Notes under the pieces: generated by a model
The model's database searches: none
Told to the model about the DNA's origin: nothing
Seen by the model: the letters and a program-made list of their open reading frames with translations, nothing else
Position numbers and translations under genes: made by a program
Source: Bordetella ansorpii
Lineage (GTDB): Bacteria; Pseudomonadota; Gammaproteobacteria; Burkholderiales; Burkholderiaceae_B
Assembly: GCF_900078315.1 (NCBI RefSeq)
Contig: NZ_FKBS01000029.1
Span: 1,121,526-1,185,525 of the forward strand
Length of the DNA: 64,000 nt
Direction of reading: 5' to 3'
Shown: positions 62,948-64,000 of the stretch, piece after piece
Position numbering within the stretch: the stretch's first letter is position 1
Layout of the letters: every line of letters starts with the position of its first letter

Positions 62948-63856
62948 TCACGCGGTCGCTTTCTGCATATCTGCAACCAAATCCTGGCGCGAGACGTCAT
63001 CGAAGGAGTCACGCTTCAGTTTCAGTGCGTCGATCATCGTCTGATTCGTCAGTAGAAAGTTGTCCAACAACGTATACCAGTTGAGCACGAAACGCTTCAT
63101 GCGCTCATCATCACTGACCAGACCAGGCAACCCCTTCGCGACCTGGCCTTGCATACGACTGCGAATCTCTGTGTCCGCCTCGGAGATCTTTCGCCCAATC
63201 AGAATGAGCTCGAAGTGCATCGCGCTACTGCCAAACTCCGCATGCTTTTTTATGAGCTGCGCGTAACCATCAAGCTGCTGAAGGTGCTTGTAGTTGAGTG
63301 AAATACTTGGCCGTTTGATTTCGATCACGATGCAGCGATAAATTCTGCGCCCCATGGAGTCGTGATGCGGCACCTTACGCGCGAGGAACAAATCGGTCTG
63401 CTTGCTTGCGCCTTCAATGGCTTCAGCGTCAGTCGAGTCCAAGTCCTCCAAGACAAGATCGTCGATTCCCTTGACCGCATCGCGAAGCGATTTTGCGATT
63501 TTTGTGAATGTATCCTCCTCGGCCCCGAGCGTTTCATAGGAGCTGCCGAACAACCACGTATTGGCTTCGATGATGCCCTGCAAGTCCGGCGTCTCGAGCG
63601 TCTCCGTATAGTGATCGTTCATCAACGTTCGCAGCTTGTCAGCCACCTCGTGCCTGTGACGCAGCACCTCAATCGCCGACACGATACTTTGCAGCGACAC
63701 ACTCTTGAGCTGCTTGGCGAGCAACTTAGTTGAGGCATCGTCTAGTTCCAGAACACTATTGAGTATCTCGAAGATTGCATCGTTCTCATTGGACACCGCG
63801 AGCTTGTCCAAGAGTCGCACGACAATTTTCTTCTGACTCTTCTTAAGCGATTTCAA
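62948..63856 (-). CDS. PD-(D/E)XK-like protein, possible Shedu (DUF4263) nuclease
   Basis: At least 302 residues. The N-terminal third is helical. LQGIIEANTWLFGSSYETL is followed by a nuclease-like core: KQTDLFLARKV (Asp) and CIVIEIKRPSISLNYKHLQQLDGY, whose E-x-K follows a hydrophobic strand as in PD-(D/E)XK enzymes and DUF4263 (Shedu) proteins. The start is uncertain: TTG 63856 is the only usual codon, yet the frame stays protein-like up to 63974, where a stop occurs. Base composition is less GC-rich than its neighbours. Assignment to Shedu is by eye only. Confidence 0.6.
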   Translation of the reverse strand: MKSLKKSQKKIVVRLLDKLAVSNENDAIFEILNSVLELDDASTKLLAKQLKSVSLQSIVSAIEVLRHRHEVADKLRTLMNDHYTETLETPDLQGIIEANTWLFGSSYETLGAEEDTFTKIAKSLRDAVKGIDDLVLEDLDSTDAEAIEGASKQTDLFLARKVPHHDSMGRRIYRCIVIEIKRPSISLNYKHLQQLDGYAQLIKKHAEFGSSAMHFELILIGRKISEADTEIRSRMQGQVAKGLPGLVSDDERMKRFVLNWYTLLDNFLLTNQTMIDALKLKRDSFDDVSRQDLVADMQKATA

Positions 63857-64000
63857 CGAAGTCGGATCGGCAGTGTAAATGGCACGCAGGATGCTCTTCG
63901 TATTCTCGAACCGCCAGCTCTTGTAGTCCTCAGACAGACCTGAATCGCCCCGGGTATCGCGGAGGCCATTTGGTTAAAGTAAAACGGCCTCGTCGGCGGT

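Noticed and set aside
1..64000. CRISPR arrays, rRNA operons, IS elements, integrase genes
   Set aside because: No regular short repeats with spacers, no rRNA-like stretches, and no transposase or recombinase motifs were recognised in any frame.
63857..64000. Transposase or other gene end (reading TADEAVLL then stop) at the right edge
   Set aside because: Only about nine codons before the window ends; too short to assign.

Overview
The window is high-GC proteobacterial DNA with the gene content of an environmental Alcaligenaceae genome (Achromobacter/Bordetella type). The pointers are five tripartite-tricarboxylate (Bug/TctC) periplasmic receptors with no TctAB membrane partners beside them, LysR/GntR/AraC/GlxA regulators paired with small catabolic clusters, Gram-negative porins, and small secreted DUF4148 proteins. 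The genus is an inference from content, not from a marker gene. No rRNA, complete tRNA, IS element or CRISPR array was seen.

1-20 kb is a catabolic region. It holds a partial thioesterase; a LysR / ThDP-enzyme / Bug group; a broken mntP; a GntR regulator with its own Bug; and a sugar-acid-type cluster (enolase superfamily, RraA-like aldolase, D-2-hydroxyacid dehydrogenase, Bug). The GntR-linked groups share an identical 13-bp operator-like sequence. Then come an HD hydrolase, NIPSNAP and Bug genes with an AraC regulator, a metallophosphoesterase, DJ-1/PfpI and GlxA-type genes and a Tat-exported Bug.

19-27 kb handles amino acids. An EamA exporter is divergent from an Lrp-type regulator, and a metC-aapJQMP-like operon (cystathionine beta-lyase plus polar amino-acid ABC importer) is divergent from a LysR regulator. 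27-33 kb is an ABC exporter with two DUF3526-type permeases and a TonB receptor behind a Zur-like palindrome.

33-41 kb is a mosaic. Three diverged copies of a tRNA 3'-end-like repeat punctuate it. Between them lie a frameshifted exported DJ-1 gene, a TonB receptor that has lost its N-terminus, an arsRBCH operon and a LysR/MFS pair.

41-62 kb is a heavy-metal region: a CDF exporter, a P1B-4 ATPase (CzcP-like), two membrane glycosyltransferases of ArnC/ArnT type, czcCBA, czcRS, two further orphan response regulators almost identical to CzcR in the DNA-binding part, two porins and four small exported proteins. Reading the intergenic DNA by eye shows one promoter architecture repeated eight times: an imperfect inverted repeat (M)TKAC-N6-GTAAT, then exactly 33 nt, then a TANART -10 element. 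It precedes czcC, czcR, the glycosyltransferase/czcP operon, both extra response regulators and three small-protein transcription units. I read this as a single metal-responsive regulon joining efflux, envelope modification and small secreted proteins. This is the main finding.

The right edge holds a decayed transmembrane-anchor gene and a PD-(D/E)XK-like protein that may be a Shedu-type (DUF4263) defence nuclease.
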